From: Vibrio variabilis
Lineage (GTDB): Bacteria > Pseudomonadota > Gammaproteobacteria > Enterobacterales > Vibrionaceae
DNA: 64,000 nt
Assembly: GCF_003263785.1 (NCBI RefSeq)
Contig: NZ_JYJK01000125.1
Coordinates: forward strand, 1 to 64,000
Reading direction: 5' to 3'
Below the pieces are notes generated by a model. That model was given only the letters and a program-made list of their open reading frames with translations, was not told the origin of the DNA and ran no database searches. The position numbers and the translations under genes are program-made. Below, piece by piece: positions 47,728 to 58,012 of the stretch; the first letter of the stretch is position 1; every line of letters begins with the position of its first letter.

Positions 47728-47742
47728 GGCGCGCTTTATACC
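47728..47742 (-). promoter_or_regulatory. rpsB: rpsB promoter -10 with GC-rich discriminator
   Basis: On the minus strand GGTATAAAGCGCGCC has a -10 TATAAA at 47735-47740 followed by a GC-rich discriminator, typical of stringently controlled ribosomal promoters. It would give a leader of roughly 180 bases. Confidence 0.6.
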
Positions 47743-47931
47743 ATATTTAAGGGGTCGATTTCCAGAAAAATCGCAAGAAATGTACAAAGTGGCAACGGCT
47801 CAATAGGTGAAGTCTTAGCAAAGCCAAACTACACTGAGTAACGTATCAACAGGGAAGTGAGAGTTATTCTTGTTGCGCTTAATCTCGCCACTGATAGAAT
47901 AACGCGTCAATTTAAAATACAGAGAACACAG

Positions 47932-48810
47932 ATGTCTATCAAAATCAAAACTGAAGCTGAAATCGAAAGAATGCGAATCGCAGGTAAGCTTGCAGCAGAG
48001 CTTTTAGAAATGATCGAACCTCATGTAAAGGAAGGGGTCACGACTGAGGAGCTAGATAGAATTTGTGCTGAGTATACTCGTGAGAAAGGCGCCTATTCTG
48101 CGCCGCTTGATTACCACGGTTACCCAAAATCAATCTGTACCTCTATCAACCATATCGTTTGTCACGGCATCCCAGCAGAACAAGACGAGATGGGTACCAC
48201 AGGCAAACTCAAGCCTGCTGTTCTTAAAAACGGTGACATCGTCAACGTCGACGTAACGGTTATCATCCCTAACGATGAAAACGCGTCTCTGGACACTCGC
48301 CCAGAGGGCTACCACGGTGACACGTCTAAAATGTTCCTCGTGGGTGACGTCTCTCCTGCCGACAAGCGCCTTGTGATGGTTGCTCAAGAAGCGCTATACC
48401 TTGGTATGAAAACTGTTAAGCCAGGCTCTACCGTTGGCGCTATCGGTACTGAAATCGAGAAATTCATCAAAGCGAACAACAAAAAGAACCCACGCAACAA
48501 GTTCTCTATCGTGAAAGATTTCTGTGGTCACGGCATTGGCTCTGAGTTCCATGAAGAGCCGCAAGTGGTTCACTACAAAAACAACGACCGCCGCGTGCTA
48601 AAAGAAGGCATGGTGTTCACGATCGAGCCGATGATTAACGCCGGTAAGTTTGGTTGCAGCATCGACGCAGAAGACGATTGGACAGTGTACACAGGCGATG
48701 GTAAAAACTCCGCACAGTGGGAGCACACCATTGTTGTCACGAAGACAGGTTGTGAAGTGCTGACTCTTCGTAGCGAAGAGAGTATTCCTCGCCATATGAA
48801 TAACCTATAA
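47932..48810 (+). CDS. map: Type I methionine aminopeptidase
   Basis: 292 residues from ATG 47932 (MSIKIKTEAEIERMRIAGKL). The frame opens 25 codons upstream, which would lie across the promoter. Removes initiator Met cotranslationally. Metal ligands are in NGDIVNVDVTVI, YHGDTSKMFLVG, GHGIGSEFHEEP, MVFTIEPMIN and the final QWEHTIVVT. The insert after VIIPNDENASLDT makes it longer than the roughly 264-residue E. coli enzyme. Confidence 0.95.
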   Translation: MSIKIKTEAEIERMRIAGKLAAELLEMIEPHVKEGVTTEELDRICAEYTREKGAYSAPLDYHGYPKSICTSINHIVCHGIPAEQDEMGTTGKLKPAVLKNGDIVNVDVTVIIPNDENASLDTRPEGYHGDTSKMFLVGDVSPADKRLVMVAQEALYLGMKTVKPGSTVGAIGTEIEKFIKANNKKNPRNKFSIVKDFCGHGIGSEFHEEPQVVHYKNNDRRVLKEGMVFTIEPMINAGKFGCSIDAEDDWTVYTGDGKNSAQWEHTIVVTKTGCEVLTLRSEESIPRHMNNL

Positions 48811-48831
48811 TCTTCGCTGCTCTACGTATGT

Positions 48832-48872
48832 AAAAATATCCCCACTTACTGGGGATATTTTTTATCCGGCCT
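48832..48872 (+). terminator. map terminator
   Basis: AAAATATCCCC pairs with GGGGATATTTT around seven bases, followed by more T on the plus strand. Confidence 0.85.
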
Positions 48873-48925
48873 ATTTTGGTATAACCCTTGTTAGTGACAT
48901 TTTTTTGCTTGCACGGATTGCACAC

Positions 48926-51549
48926 ATGACTTTTCAAAGCCCAACATCGCTCAGTGATGAGCAACTTAATATTCAAGAGCTCAAAGCTCAGCTCGAAACC
49001 TTTGCCGAACATCAAAAGCAAGAGTTTCTCAATCACCACCCGATAACCGATCTCGTACTCGGCCGTTCGGATTATATCGACCAACTACTGCGTCGCCTTT
49101 GGGCTGCCTCTGAACTGTCTAACCAGACCTATCTGTCACTGGTGCTGTCGGCGGTTATGGTCGCGGGGAGCTTCACCCGCTATCAGATATTGATATCTTG
49201 GTGGTATCGCGCAAAAAGATCCCCGCTGCTTTAGAAAGTACCATCAGTGAGTTCATTACCTTACTTTGGGATCTCAGACTCGAAGTCGGTCATGCGGTGC
49301 GCACCGTTGAAGAGTGTATTGAGATCGGTCAATCCGATTTAACCGTTGCCACCAACCTACAAGAAGCCAGATTGCTGTGCGGCAGCGAAGACACCTTCTC
49401 TCAACTCAAAGCGCAGATTGACTCCGACAACTTCTGGCCATCGGAAACCTTCTATCGCGCCAAAATTGAAGAGCAGCGAGCACGTCACGCAAAATTTCAC
49501 GACACCACATACAACCTCGAGCCCGATATTAAATCGACTCCTGGCGGCCTACGTGATATCCACACATTGAGCTGGGTGGCACGCAGCCACTTTGGCGCCA
49601 CATCGCTCTATGAGATGAGCCGCTTTGGTTTTCTGACCGATGCTGAGTACCGCGAACTCGTCGAGTGTCAAAACTTCCTTTGGCGAGTGCGCTTTGCTCT
49701 GCACATTGAGCTGAGAAGATACGACAATCGCCTAATGTTTGCTCACCAAGCGCAAGTGGCTGAAAATTTGGGGTTTGTTGGTGAAGGCAACGTCGCTGTA
49801 GAAACCATGATGAAAGAGTTCTACCGCACGTTAAGACGAGTGGCAGAGCTCAACAAAATGCTTCTAAAGCTGTTTGATCAAGCCATCATTAACAAAGGTC
49901 AAATCCAGCAAGCTGAGGTGATCGACGCGGATTTCCAACGTCGTGGTAAACTGATTGAAGCGAGAAAACCTGCACTGTTCCAAGCGCGTCCCGAGACCAT
50001 TCTCGATATGTTTATTCATATCGCCAACGACTCCAGCATCGAAGGTGTCAGCCCTGCGACACTAAGACAGCTGCGCACCGCAAGGCGCAGACTGAACAAG
50101 TTCCTGCACACGATTCCTGAAGCAAGAGAAAAGTTCATGGATTTGGTGCGCCACCCCAACGCCCTTCATCGCGCATTTCGCTTGATGCACAAATTAGGTG
50201 TACTGGCCGCTTATCTACCTCAGTGGAGCCAAATCGTTGGCCAGATGCAATTTGACCTGTTCCACGTTTACACCGTCGATGAGCACAGTGTGCGTCTTCT
50301 CAATCATATCCATACCTATAGCCTCGAAGAGAGCTACAGCAAGCACCCTATCTGTTGTGAAATCTACCCAAGGATGCACAAGAAAGAGCTGCTGATCTTG
50401 GCGGCTATTTTCCATGATATTGGTAAAGGACGTGGCGGTGACCACTCTGAGATTGGCGCCGTTGAAGCGTTTGATTTTTGCATGGAGCATGGTTTATCAA
50501 AGCCGGAAGCCAAGCTCGTGTCGTGGCTGGTGCAAAATCACTTACTGATGTCAGTGACCGCTCAGCGCCGCGATATTTACGATCCCGACGTCATTATCGA
50601 GTTCGCTAAAAAAGTCCGCGATGAGGAGTACCTCGAGTACTTACTATGCTTAACTGTCGCCGATATTAGCGCCACCAACCCTGAACTTTGGAACAGTTGG
50701 AAGCGCACCTTATTGGCGGAGCTTTTCTACTCTACTCAGCGCGTGTTGCGCCGAGGGTTGGAAAACCCTGTCGATGTACGTGATCGCATTCGCCACAATC
50801 AGCAGCTGGCTTCTGCCCTACTTCGCAAACAAGGCTTTGTTGCCCGTGAAATTGAAGTCCTATGGCAACGCTTTAAGGCGGACTACTTCCTTCGTCATAC
50901 GCACAAACAGATCGCTTGGCACAGCGAGCATATCCTCAAGCTTGAAGATCCCTCTAAGCCTCTAGTCTTGATGAGTAAAAACGCCACCCGAGGCGGTACA
51001 GAAGTCTTTGTTTACAGCAAAGACCAACCGGCTCTGTTTGCCACCGTGGTTGCAGAGCTTGATAGACGCAACTTCAACGTCCACGACGCGCAAATCATGA
51101 CCAGCAAAGATGGATTTGTGCTGGATACCTTTATGGTGCTTGATCAACATGGTGATGCCATTGAATGCAGTCGTCACCCTGCGGTCATCAAACATCTCAT
51201 CCATGTACTTGAAGATGGCAGACCGACCAAGATCAAGACGCGCCGTGCTCCACGAAACCTCAAGCACTTCAACGTGAAAACCAAGGTCGACTTTTTGCCT
51301 ACCAAAGGTAAGAAACGTACCTTGATGGAGTTAGTGGCGCTCGATGCTCCGGGTTTGCTTGCAAAAGTAGGTGCGACCTTTGCCCAACTAAACCTGAGTC
51401 TTCACGGAGCAAAAATTACCACCATAGGTGAGCGCGCTGAAGACTTGTTTATCTTAACAGGTGAGAGCGGCTCTCGTCTTACCGATGAGGAGCAAGCTCT
51501 TTTGCAGCAAAAGCTGCAAGAGAATATTTCAGAACAAATCACTACTTAG
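48926..51549 (+). CDS. glnD: PII uridylyltransferase/uridylyl-removing enzyme, frameshifted as sequenced
   Basis: Nitrogen sensor that adds or removes UMP on GlnB (gene at 25668-26006) in response to glutamine. From ATG 48926 the frame breaks at the nucleotidyltransferase active site; restoring one G at about 49144 gives LVAVGGYGRGELHPLSDIDILVV, including the catalytic G-S/R-D-x-D region, and joins the long downstream frame. That has an HD domain (ILAAIFHDIGKGRGGDHSE) and two C-terminal ACT domains (TEVFVYSKDQPALFATV and MELVALDAPGLLAKVG). 874 residues after repair. The restored active site points to a sequence error. Confidence 0.95.
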
Positions 51550-51608
51550 AAACACTCTACCAGTCATTGCATCTGGTTAAATTTCAAACACCAGTCACTT
51601 CACGCAAA

Positions 51609-51633
51609 GGAGATCGTCATTTAGGCGATCTCC
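51609..51633. repeat. Hairpin downstream of glnD
   Basis: GGAGATCG and CGATCTCC around nine bases; no T run. A weak or Rho-assisted end of glnD is possible. Confidence 0.4.
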
Positions 51634-51728
51634 TCCACAAATCTCTGTAAACCGCACTCTAATCAGCTACCTACCTAATCATTGCCTGCTACAGTTGTAA
51701 AAGAAGCACACAACCCAAGAGGTCATCT

Positions 51729-52113
51729 ATGTACCCAAACCTCATTGGTTTAGGCATCCAAGATCCTAAACAAATAGAGCGTTATTCCCTACGCCAAGAA
51801 GCGCATAAAGATGTGTTAAAAATCTATTTTTCGTAAGCAGAAAGGTGAGCTGTTTGCGAAAAGTGTCAAATTCAAATATCCAAGGCAAGTCAAAAACGTC
51901 CGCACAGACAGTAGTAGTCAAAGCTATAAGCAGGTCACTGAAATCAATCGCAACCTGACACTGGTGATTGACGAGCTTAACCGTCTCACCAAGCCGATTG
52001 AAGCCACCGAAGTCGATGTGAAGCAGAAGATCCTATCCGACCTTCGTCACTTAGAAAAAGTCGTGTCGAGTAAAATTGCTGAGATTGAAGCAGACCTAGA
52101 GAAGCTGAAATAG
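51729..52113 (+). CDS. DUF3461 family protein, frameshifted as sequenced
   Basis: Small soluble protein recognised by MYPNLIGLGIQDPKQIERYSLRQEAHKD near the start and the terminal HLEKVVSSKIAEIEADLEKL, which are DUF3461 signatures. The frame stops early because of an extra T in TTTTT (51827-51831). Removing it gives LKIYFRKQKGELFAKSVKF and a protein of 127 residues, normal for the family. A good AGAGG ribosome site precedes the ATG. The C-terminal half is rich in charged helix, probably coiled-coil. Function unknown. Confidence 0.85.
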
Positions 52114-52130
52114 CAACCAGTTCAACCGAT

Positions 52131-52161
52131 AAAAAAATGCTCCCAGTTGGGAGCATTTTTG
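52131..52161. terminator. Bidirectional terminator between DUF3461 gene and AbgT gene
   Basis: ATGCTCCCA pairs with TGGGAGCAT around GT (AAAAAAATGCTCCC and GGGAGCATTTTTG), serving both converging transcripts. Confidence 0.88.
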
Positions 52162-52186
52162 TTTGTATCGATAATTGAATCTTCGC

Positions 52187-53773
52187 TTAAGGCGTGTAGT
52201 ACGTTGCCGCACCAGGGCCTACTGGCAAGCCTAGTAGGAATACCCATACGTAGAACAGAATACTCCAACCTACGATGAAGCAGATTGAGTAAGGCAGCAT
52301 GGTCGCGATCAGCGTACCGATACCTAGGTTCTTCATGTAACGGGTCGCTACCGCAAGAATAAGACCGAAGTAGCTCATCATTGGTGTGATGATGTTCGTC
52401 GTAGAGTCACCGATACGGTATGCCGCCTGAATCGTCTCAGGAGCGTAACCTACTAGCATCAGCATAGGTACGAAGATAGGCGCGGTTACCGCCCACTGAG
52501 CCGATGCTGAGCCGATCATCAGGTTGATGAAGCCACACATTAGGATAAATGCGAAGAACAGAGCAGGACCCGTTAGACCGATAGTCTGCAGGAAGTCCGC
52601 GCCCGCTACTGCGAATACTTGACCGAAGTTAGTCCACTTAAAGAAAGCCACAAATTGCGCGGCAAAGAACACGAGTACAATGTACATGCCCATCGAAGAC
52701 ATAGACTTCGACATGGCATCAATGACATCACGGTCATTCTTCATAGAGCCCGTCACTTTGCCGTAAACAAAGCCTGGAATTGCGAAGAATACAAAGATGA
52801 AGGCTACGATACTCTTAAGGAACGGAGAGCCCGCGATTTGACCGTCTGCAGTACGAAGTACACCGTTCTCTGGAACCACTGTCGATGCGATAATAGCGCT
52901 CACTAGAAGAACCGCAATACCCGCCATTTTCAGGCCTTTTTTCTCAACCGCAGTCAAAGAGCCCATGCTGTCGTTAGACAGATCTTCTGAGGCTTCTTCA
53001 TCGTTGTATTTACCCAGTTTTGGCTCAACGATTTTCTCGGTTACAAACGCACCCGTGATAGCGATAAAGAACGTCGATACAAACATGAAGTACCAGTTCG
53101 ACTCTGGGCCAACGGTGTACGTAGGATCGATCATTTGTGCTGCAGTTTCAGTAATACCTGAAAGCAGTGGGTCTACCGTACCGATAAGTAGGTTTGCAGA
53201 ATAACCGCCCGATACACCAGCAAATGCAGCAGCAAGACCCGCTAGAGGGTGACGTCCTAAAGAGTGGAACAGCATTGCTGCCAACGGAATAAGTACGACG
53301 TAACCAAGCTCTGAAGCTGTGTTAGAAATGATACCAGCAAATACAACTGTCACTGTTACCATGCGCTTAGATGCGCCCATAACTAGACCACGCATCGCCG
53401 CTGAAAGCATACCTGAGTGCTCAGCGATCGCGACACCAAGCATCGCAACGAGTACGGTACCAAGTGGGGCGAAGCCTGTGAAGTTTTTCACTAGGTTAGT
53501 AACAATTAACTGTAGACCTTCAGCATTTAGAAGGCTCACAACTTCAATCATACCGTTCGCAGCACGACCAGCAGCACCTTCAGGGCGAGGATCAGCAACG
53601 GCAACATCGAAGTATCCAGCGATGCCAGACATGACAAGAATAGCTAGACAGAAAATCGCAAATAGTGTGATTGGGTGGGGTAATAGGTTCCCCAAGTACT
53701 CAACGCCGTCTAGAAAACGGGTAAATAGAGGCTTTTTTGGCTTGTTGTGTTTCATTGTGGCAGATGAACTCAT
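52187..53773 (-). CDS. AbgT family transporter
   Basis: 528 residues with about a dozen membrane helices. The N-terminal FLDGVEYLGNLLPHPITLFAIF, GVSGGYSANLLIGTVDPLLSGITE and MCGFINLMIGSASAQWAV motifs place it in the AbgT family (p-aminobenzoyl-glutamate importers and sulfonamide-exporting relatives such as MtrF and YdaH). ATG 53773 is preceded by a strong GGAGGGG site. No metabolic partner gene adjoins it, so the substrate is open. Confidence 0.92.
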   Translation of the reverse strand: MSSSATMKHNKPKKPLFTRFLDGVEYLGNLLPHPITLFAIFCLAILVMSGIAGYFDVAVADPRPEGAAGRAANGMIEVVSLLNAEGLQLIVTNLVKNFTGFAPLGTVLVAMLGVAIAEHSGMLSAAMRGLVMGASKRMVTVTVVFAGIISNTASELGYVVLIPLAAMLFHSLGRHPLAGLAAAFAGVSGGYSANLLIGTVDPLLSGITETAAQMIDPTYTVGPESNWYFMFVSTFFIAITGAFVTEKIVEPKLGKYNDEEASEDLSNDSMGSLTAVEKKGLKMAGIAVLLVSAIIASTVVPENGVLRTADGQIAGSPFLKSIVAFIFVFFAIPGFVYGKVTGSMKNDRDVIDAMSKSMSSMGMYIVLVFFAAQFVAFFKWTNFGQVFAVAGADFLQTIGLTGPALFFAFILMCGFINLMIGSASAQWAVTAPIFVPMLMLVGYAPETIQAAYRIGDSTTNIITPMMSYFGLILAVATRYMKNLGIGTLIATMLPYSICFIVGWSILFYVWVFLLGLPVGPGAATYYTP

Positions 53774-54140
53774 CTGTCCCCTCCTTTTTTATATTGTCCT
53801 AGCTGTTAACAAAGTTCTTTACTTCAGATGACACTGATCGGTCTTATTTCTGACAACTTTGTAAAAAGCAGGCGCAGGGTACGTGAGCGAGCTCAATAAT
53901 AAAAGCCTAAAATGTTGCCAATTGTAAATTAAGTGCAATTTTTAACCACCCTGTTATCAACTATACAATGACTTATATCGATCTGGATATAAAATAACCT
54001 ATAACATTCTTGTGACATATTCATCTTTTCACCCTAGTGACAGGGGATTAGCTCTAAAAAAACCTCAACATATCGAGATTGAAAAAAAACCGCGCGTCTG
54101 AAATGATGAATATTGAATTATGTGAACCAGGACTCAGTCA
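53774..54140. other. Gene-free divergent interval between AbgT gene and trmO
   Basis: 367 AT-rich bases between diverging genes, presumably holding both promoters. I see no repeat, palindrome or motif that I can name with confidence. Confidence 0.5.
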
Positions 54141-54845
54141 ATGAGCTACTCTTTGCACCCAATCGGCACCATTCATTCCCCCTATAAAGAGAAGTTTGCC
54201 GTCCCCAGGCAGCCCAGATTAGTACCAAGTGCCACTGCCTCAATTGCCCTACAGGGAGACATTAATTGTCTAGAAGCCGTTCGCGGTCTTGAGCAGTTCT
54301 CGCATCTATGGCTGCTATTTTTGTTTGATCAAAATCTAGAAGCGGGCTGGAAACCAACGGTAAGACCACCTCGCTTAGGTGGCAATGAACGCATTGGCGT
54401 GCTGGCTAGCCGCGCCACATTTAGACCCAATGGTATAGGAATGTCTGCAGTTGAATTTCGAGGGGTAAGACAGAAGGGTCAACAAGTGTTTATCGATGTC
54501 GGTAGCGTCGATCTCGTCGATGGTACCCCTATTATTGATATTAAGCCTTATATCCCCTACTCCGACGCCATCACAGATGCTAAAGGGGGATACGCGGAAT
54601 CCGAGCCAGAAGCAACCGAAGTAACATTTTTACCCTCAGCAGTTGAAGCGTTATCGAAGGCTCCCGAGGGAGAGCATAAACAACAAATTATCCGTGAAGT
54701 GTTGGCGCAAGACCCAAGGCCGGCCTATAAAAAGGGCAAGCTTGATGACAAAGAATATGGCGTGAGATTGTTTGACTGGAACGTAAAGTTCAAAGCACTG
54801 AGCGATCATATCGTCGTCACCGCGATTGAAGCCTCTGAACAATGA
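54141..54845 (+). CDS. trmO: tRNA (N6-threonylcarbamoyladenosine37-N6)-methyltransferase TrmO
   Basis: 234 residues of the TsaA/TrmO family, which methylates the t6A37 base of tRNA-Thr using S-adenosylmethionine. Visible are IGTIHSPYKEKFAVPRQPR, LWLLFLFDQN, GVLASRATFRPNGIGMSAVE and DIKPYIPYSDAI. Length matches the E. coli homologue. Followed by proS on the same strand. Confidence 0.93.
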   Translation: MSYSLHPIGTIHSPYKEKFAVPRQPRLVPSATASIALQGDINCLEAVRGLEQFSHLWLLFLFDQNLEAGWKPTVRPPRLGGNERIGVLASRATFRPNGIGMSAVEFRGVRQKGQQVFIDVGSVDLVDGTPIIDIKPYIPYSDAITDAKGGYAESEPEATEVTFLPSAVEALSKAPEGEHKQQIIREVLAQDPRPAYKKGKLDDKEYGVRLFDWNVKFKALSDHIVVTAIEASEQ

Positions 54846-54870
54846 ATCCTGAGTGTTAATCAATGAAAAG

Positions 54871-54907
54871 CATTTGGTAGAAAGTCATTTGGTAGAAAGC
54901 CATTTGG
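54871..54907. repeat. 15-bp tandem repeat, about 2.5 copies
   Basis: CATTTGGTAGAAAGT (54871-54885) is followed directly by CATTTGGTAGAAAGC (54886-54900) and a partial CATTTGG. It lies in the trmO-proS gap, just after the trmO stop. Confidence 0.85.
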
Positions 54908-54985
54908 CTGATATCATAAGCGGCTTAACTCAATTTGGGCATCTCTGCCAGATTTACTATCAACATGATGAACGGATACCCATAA

Positions 54986-56700
54986 ATGCGTACCAGTAAC
55001 TATCTTCTTTCTACTCTGAAGGAGACACCAAACGACGCAGAAGTTGTAAGTCACCAGCTCATGCTGCGTGCAGGTATGATTCGTAAACTAGCTTCAGGTC
55101 TATACACTTGGCTACCTACGGGTCTACGTGTTCTGCGTAAAGTCGAAAACATCGTTCGCCAAGAGATCGATAATGCAGGTGCAGTTGAGACTTTGATGCC
55201 CGTAGTGCAGCCGTTTGAACTATGGGAAGAGACAGGCCGATCTGAAAAGATGGGTGATGAGCTTCTTCGCTTCACTGACCGTCATGAGCGTCCGTTTGTA
55301 CTTAGCCCAACAGCAGAAGAAGTGATCACTAGCCTTGTGCGTAACGAAGTAAACTCGTACAAGCAGCTACCACTGAACCTGTACCAAATCCAAACTAAAT
55401 TCCGTGATGAGCGCCGCCCACGTTTTGGTGTGATGCGTGCACGTGAATTCTCAATGATGGATGCGTACAGCTTCGACATCGACAAAGAAGGCTTAGAGAA
55501 GTCTTACGAAGCGATGCACGATGCTTACTGCAAAGCGTTTGACCGTATGGGTCTAGACTACCGCCCTGTACTGGCTGATACCGGTGCTATCGGTGGTAAC
55601 GGCTCACACGAATTCCACGTATTGGCAGAAAGCGGCGAAGACCTTATCGCCTTCTCTTCTGAGTCTGACTACGCAGCAAACATCGAAAAAGCAGAAGCAC
55701 TAGCGCCTGCAGTAGAGCTTGCCGCTCCAACTATCGATATGACAATGGTCGATACGCCAAATGCGAAAACCATTGCTGAGCTTGTTGAGCAGTTTGACCT
55801 ACCAATCGAGAAAACAGTGAAAACACTGTTTGTGAAAGCGTCTGATGAAATCGAAGCGCCGCTTGTCGGCCTAATCATCCGTGGCGACCACGAGCTAAAT
55901 GAAATCAAAGCAGAAAATCTAGCTGAGGTAGCCTCTCCTCTAGAGATGGCAACAGAAGAAGAAATTCGCGCAGCGATTGGCGCAGGCCCTGGTTCACTGG
56001 GCCCTGTAGGTCTTGAGCTACCATTTATTGTTGACCGTTCGGTTGCCGTAATGAGCGACTTTGGCGCTGGCGCAAACATTGATGACAAGCACTACTTTGG
56101 CATCAACTGGGGTCGTGACGTTGAGCTTGGTAAAGTAGAAGACCTACGTAACGTTGTTGAAGGCGATCCAACCCATGTGGTCAAGGTACTATCCTGCTTA
56201 AGCGTGGTATCGAAGTGGGTCACATCTTCCAACTTGGTAAGAACTACTCTGAGAAGATGAACTGTGGCGTACTTGGCCCTGACGGCAAAAACGTTATCCT
56301 AGAGATGGGTTGTTACGGTATCGGTGTTTCTCGTGTGGTAGCTGCGGCTATCGAACAGAACAACGACAAGCACGGTATCATCTGGCCTGACGCTATCGCA
56401 CCATTCCAAGTTGCGATCGTACCGATGAACATGCACAAATCTGAGCGCGTTAAAGAAGCCGCTGAGAAGCTATACGCAGAACTGACTGCAGCTGGCATCG
56501 AAGTGCTATTTGACGATCGTAAAGAACGTCCAGGTGTGATGTTCTCTGATATGGAGCTTGTTGGTGTTCCTCATACTGTAGTTATTGGTGACCGCAGCAT
56601 GGACGAAGGCAACTTCGAATACAAGAACCGCCGTACTGGTGACAAAACGCCAATTGCTATCGATGATATCGTGGCTCACGTGAAAGCTCAGCTAGCTTAA
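54986..56700 (+). CDS. proS: Prolyl-tRNA synthetase, frameshifted as sequenced
   Basis: Essential class II synthetase charging tRNA-Pro, with a central editing (INS) domain. Visible are LMLRAGMIRKLASGLYTWLPTG, FRDERRPRFGVMRAREFSMMDAY (motif 2) and the editing domain around GDHELNEIKAENL. The frame breaks at EGDPT; restoring one C in the CCC run at 56172-56174 gives DPTPCGQGTILLKRGIEVGHIF and joins the frame with EMGCYGIGVSRVVAA (motif 3) and the anticodon domain. Repaired length 571, the family norm in Vibrio. Confidence 0.96.
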
Positions 56701-56718
56701 TCGTTACCCAAATTATCC

Positions 56719-56745
56719 TAAAGGCCGCTATGCGGCCTTTTTTAT
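56719..56745 (+). terminator. proS terminator
   Basis: AAAGGCCGC pairs with GCGGCCTTT around TAT, followed by T. Confidence 0.88.
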
Positions 56746-56812
56746 TGCCTTCATACTCTGTTCATGTTCGCTTTCTTATGATGGTGCAATGCCACCTGAC
56801 TAGGAGTCACAG

Positions 56813-57484
56813 ATGAACCTAAAATCACTGCTTAACCAAGCCCTTAATTCAGATATCGTCAATCAAGCCACCCAAAAAGCGAGCCAGTCCTCGTCAAGCA
56901 TCGGTCAAGCTCTCGGTGATAAGAAAACCCTTGGTGCACTAGGTGCTGGAGCAGTAGGCGGCGGTTTACTCGGTATGCTTATGGGCTCTAAGAAGACCAA
57001 AAAAATGGGAAAGACCGCATTGGGTGTCGGCGGCGCTGCAGCACTAGGCGCTCTCGCTTACAAGCTGTACAACGACTACAACAAGGGAGAGTCCAACGCC
57101 TCTAGCTCGCCGCAAACCCCAGCTAACTTTACCCAAACCTCGCAACACGATGAATCAGTACTAAGAGCAATGATCGCCGCGGCCAAGGCCGATGGACATA
57201 TTGACGAGCAAGAGATGGCAAAGATCGAACAAGCACTCACCCAAATCGATGCTGACGCATCAGTGCAACAATTGATTCAAGCCGAGATAGCTAAACCTCT
57301 TGATCCTACTGAGATCGCGCGATTGGCCGTGTCACCAGAGCACGCAACCGAAATATACCTAGCCAGCCTATTAGTGGCGGATGAACAAAACTTTATGGAA
57401 AAAGCGTATTTGAAAGAGTTGGCAACCCAACTTGGGCTAGAGGATGGTTTGGTTGAGCAACTGAACGCTCAGGTAAGTCAGTAG
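56813..57484 (+). CDS. DUF533/YebE-like inner membrane protein with TerB-like domain
   Basis: 223 residues. A low-complexity N-terminus is followed by a Gly/Ala-rich hydrophobic stretch (about residues 43-88, GALGAGAVGGGLLGMLMG... GGAAALGALAYKLY), a polar linker, and a C-terminal helical domain (LRAMIAAAKADGHIDEQEMAKIEQAL) of the TerB/DUF533 type with an acidic metal-binding-like loop. Related to E. coli YebE, which responds to envelope stress. Function unresolved. Confidence 0.88.
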   Translation: MNLKSLLNQALNSDIVNQATQKASQSSSSIGQALGDKKTLGALGAGAVGGGLLGMLMGSKKTKKMGKTALGVGGAAALGALAYKLYNDYNKGESNASSSPQTPANFTQTSQHDESVLRAMIAAAKADGHIDEQEMAKIEQALTQIDADASVQQLIQAEIAKPLDPTEIARLAVSPEHATEIYLASLLVADEQNFMEKAYLKELATQLGLEDGLVEQLNAQVSQ

Positions 57485-57551
57485 AACTGAGTTGAAAGAG
57501 ATAATGCGTTCCTAGGGGTATCCCTAGGAACCACCATCAGAGCGAAAAGAA

Positions 57552-57818
57552 CTACTCTTCGCTATCAGCTTCAGCTTTCGCTGCTGCTTCTGCTTTCGCT
57601 GCGCGAGCTTCTGCTTTACGCTCATTACGCTTTGCTTGGTTTTCGATAAAACCAGCGAGCTCTTTATCTGCCCACGCTTGAGCCAACTCTTGGCTCTCAA
57701 AGCCCATCTCACGCTTAGACACGACCGTGCGACGAGAAGTCACTTGACGAATGATCTCTGCAGACCAGCCGTTACGTTTTTCCGTTAGACGGATAGTAAA
57801 TTTTTTATTTTCAGACAT
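57552..57818 (-). CDS. DUF3622 domain protein
   Basis: 88 residues, recognised by KKFTIRLTEKRNGWSAEIIRQVTSRRTVVSKREMGF, a DUF3622 signature found in Vibrio and close relatives. The C-terminal third is a charged Ala-Glu-Lys-rich helix (AEARAAKAEAAAKAEADSEE). The fold suggests a small cytoplasmic protein; no function is known to me. Confidence 0.85.
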   Translation of the reverse strand: MSENKKFTIRLTEKRNGWSAEIIRQVTSRRTVVSKREMGFESQELAQAWADKELAGFIENQAKRNERKAEARAAKAEAAAKAEADSEE

Positions 57819-57935
57819 TTATGTATTTCCTAAAGACTTTGTTAAGGGATATTCCAGCAATGTAATGCTGACCATCCCTAAGCCAGCGCGGTATTAGAAC
57901 ACAAATCGAACGCTGACGCTCAGAGTTTTTATAAG

Positions 57936-57966
57936 AAAAAGTCCCCAGTGTTTCCACTGAGGACTT
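57936..57966 (-). terminator. purL terminator
   Basis: On the minus strand AAGTCC-T-CAGTG pairs with CACTG-G-GGACTT around GAAA, followed by TTTCTTAT. Confidence 0.8.
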
Positions 57967-58012
57967 CATTAGCTACTTGGTTGTAACCTGTGAGGCAGTT
58001 GCCTCGGTTTGA

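Larger units (their letters stand above)
47547..47931. other. Gene-free interval between rpsB and map
   Basis: 385 bases with the rpsB leader and promoter on the minus strand. On the plus strand a map promoter has TTGCGC at 47873-47878 and TAGAAT at 47895-47900, spaced 16 bases. The short frames here look like chance. Confidence 0.65.

Noticed and set aside
47641..47841. 66-residue plus-strand frame upstream of map
   Set aside because: It lies antisense to the rpsB leader and promoter, with no ribosome site and no recognisable family.
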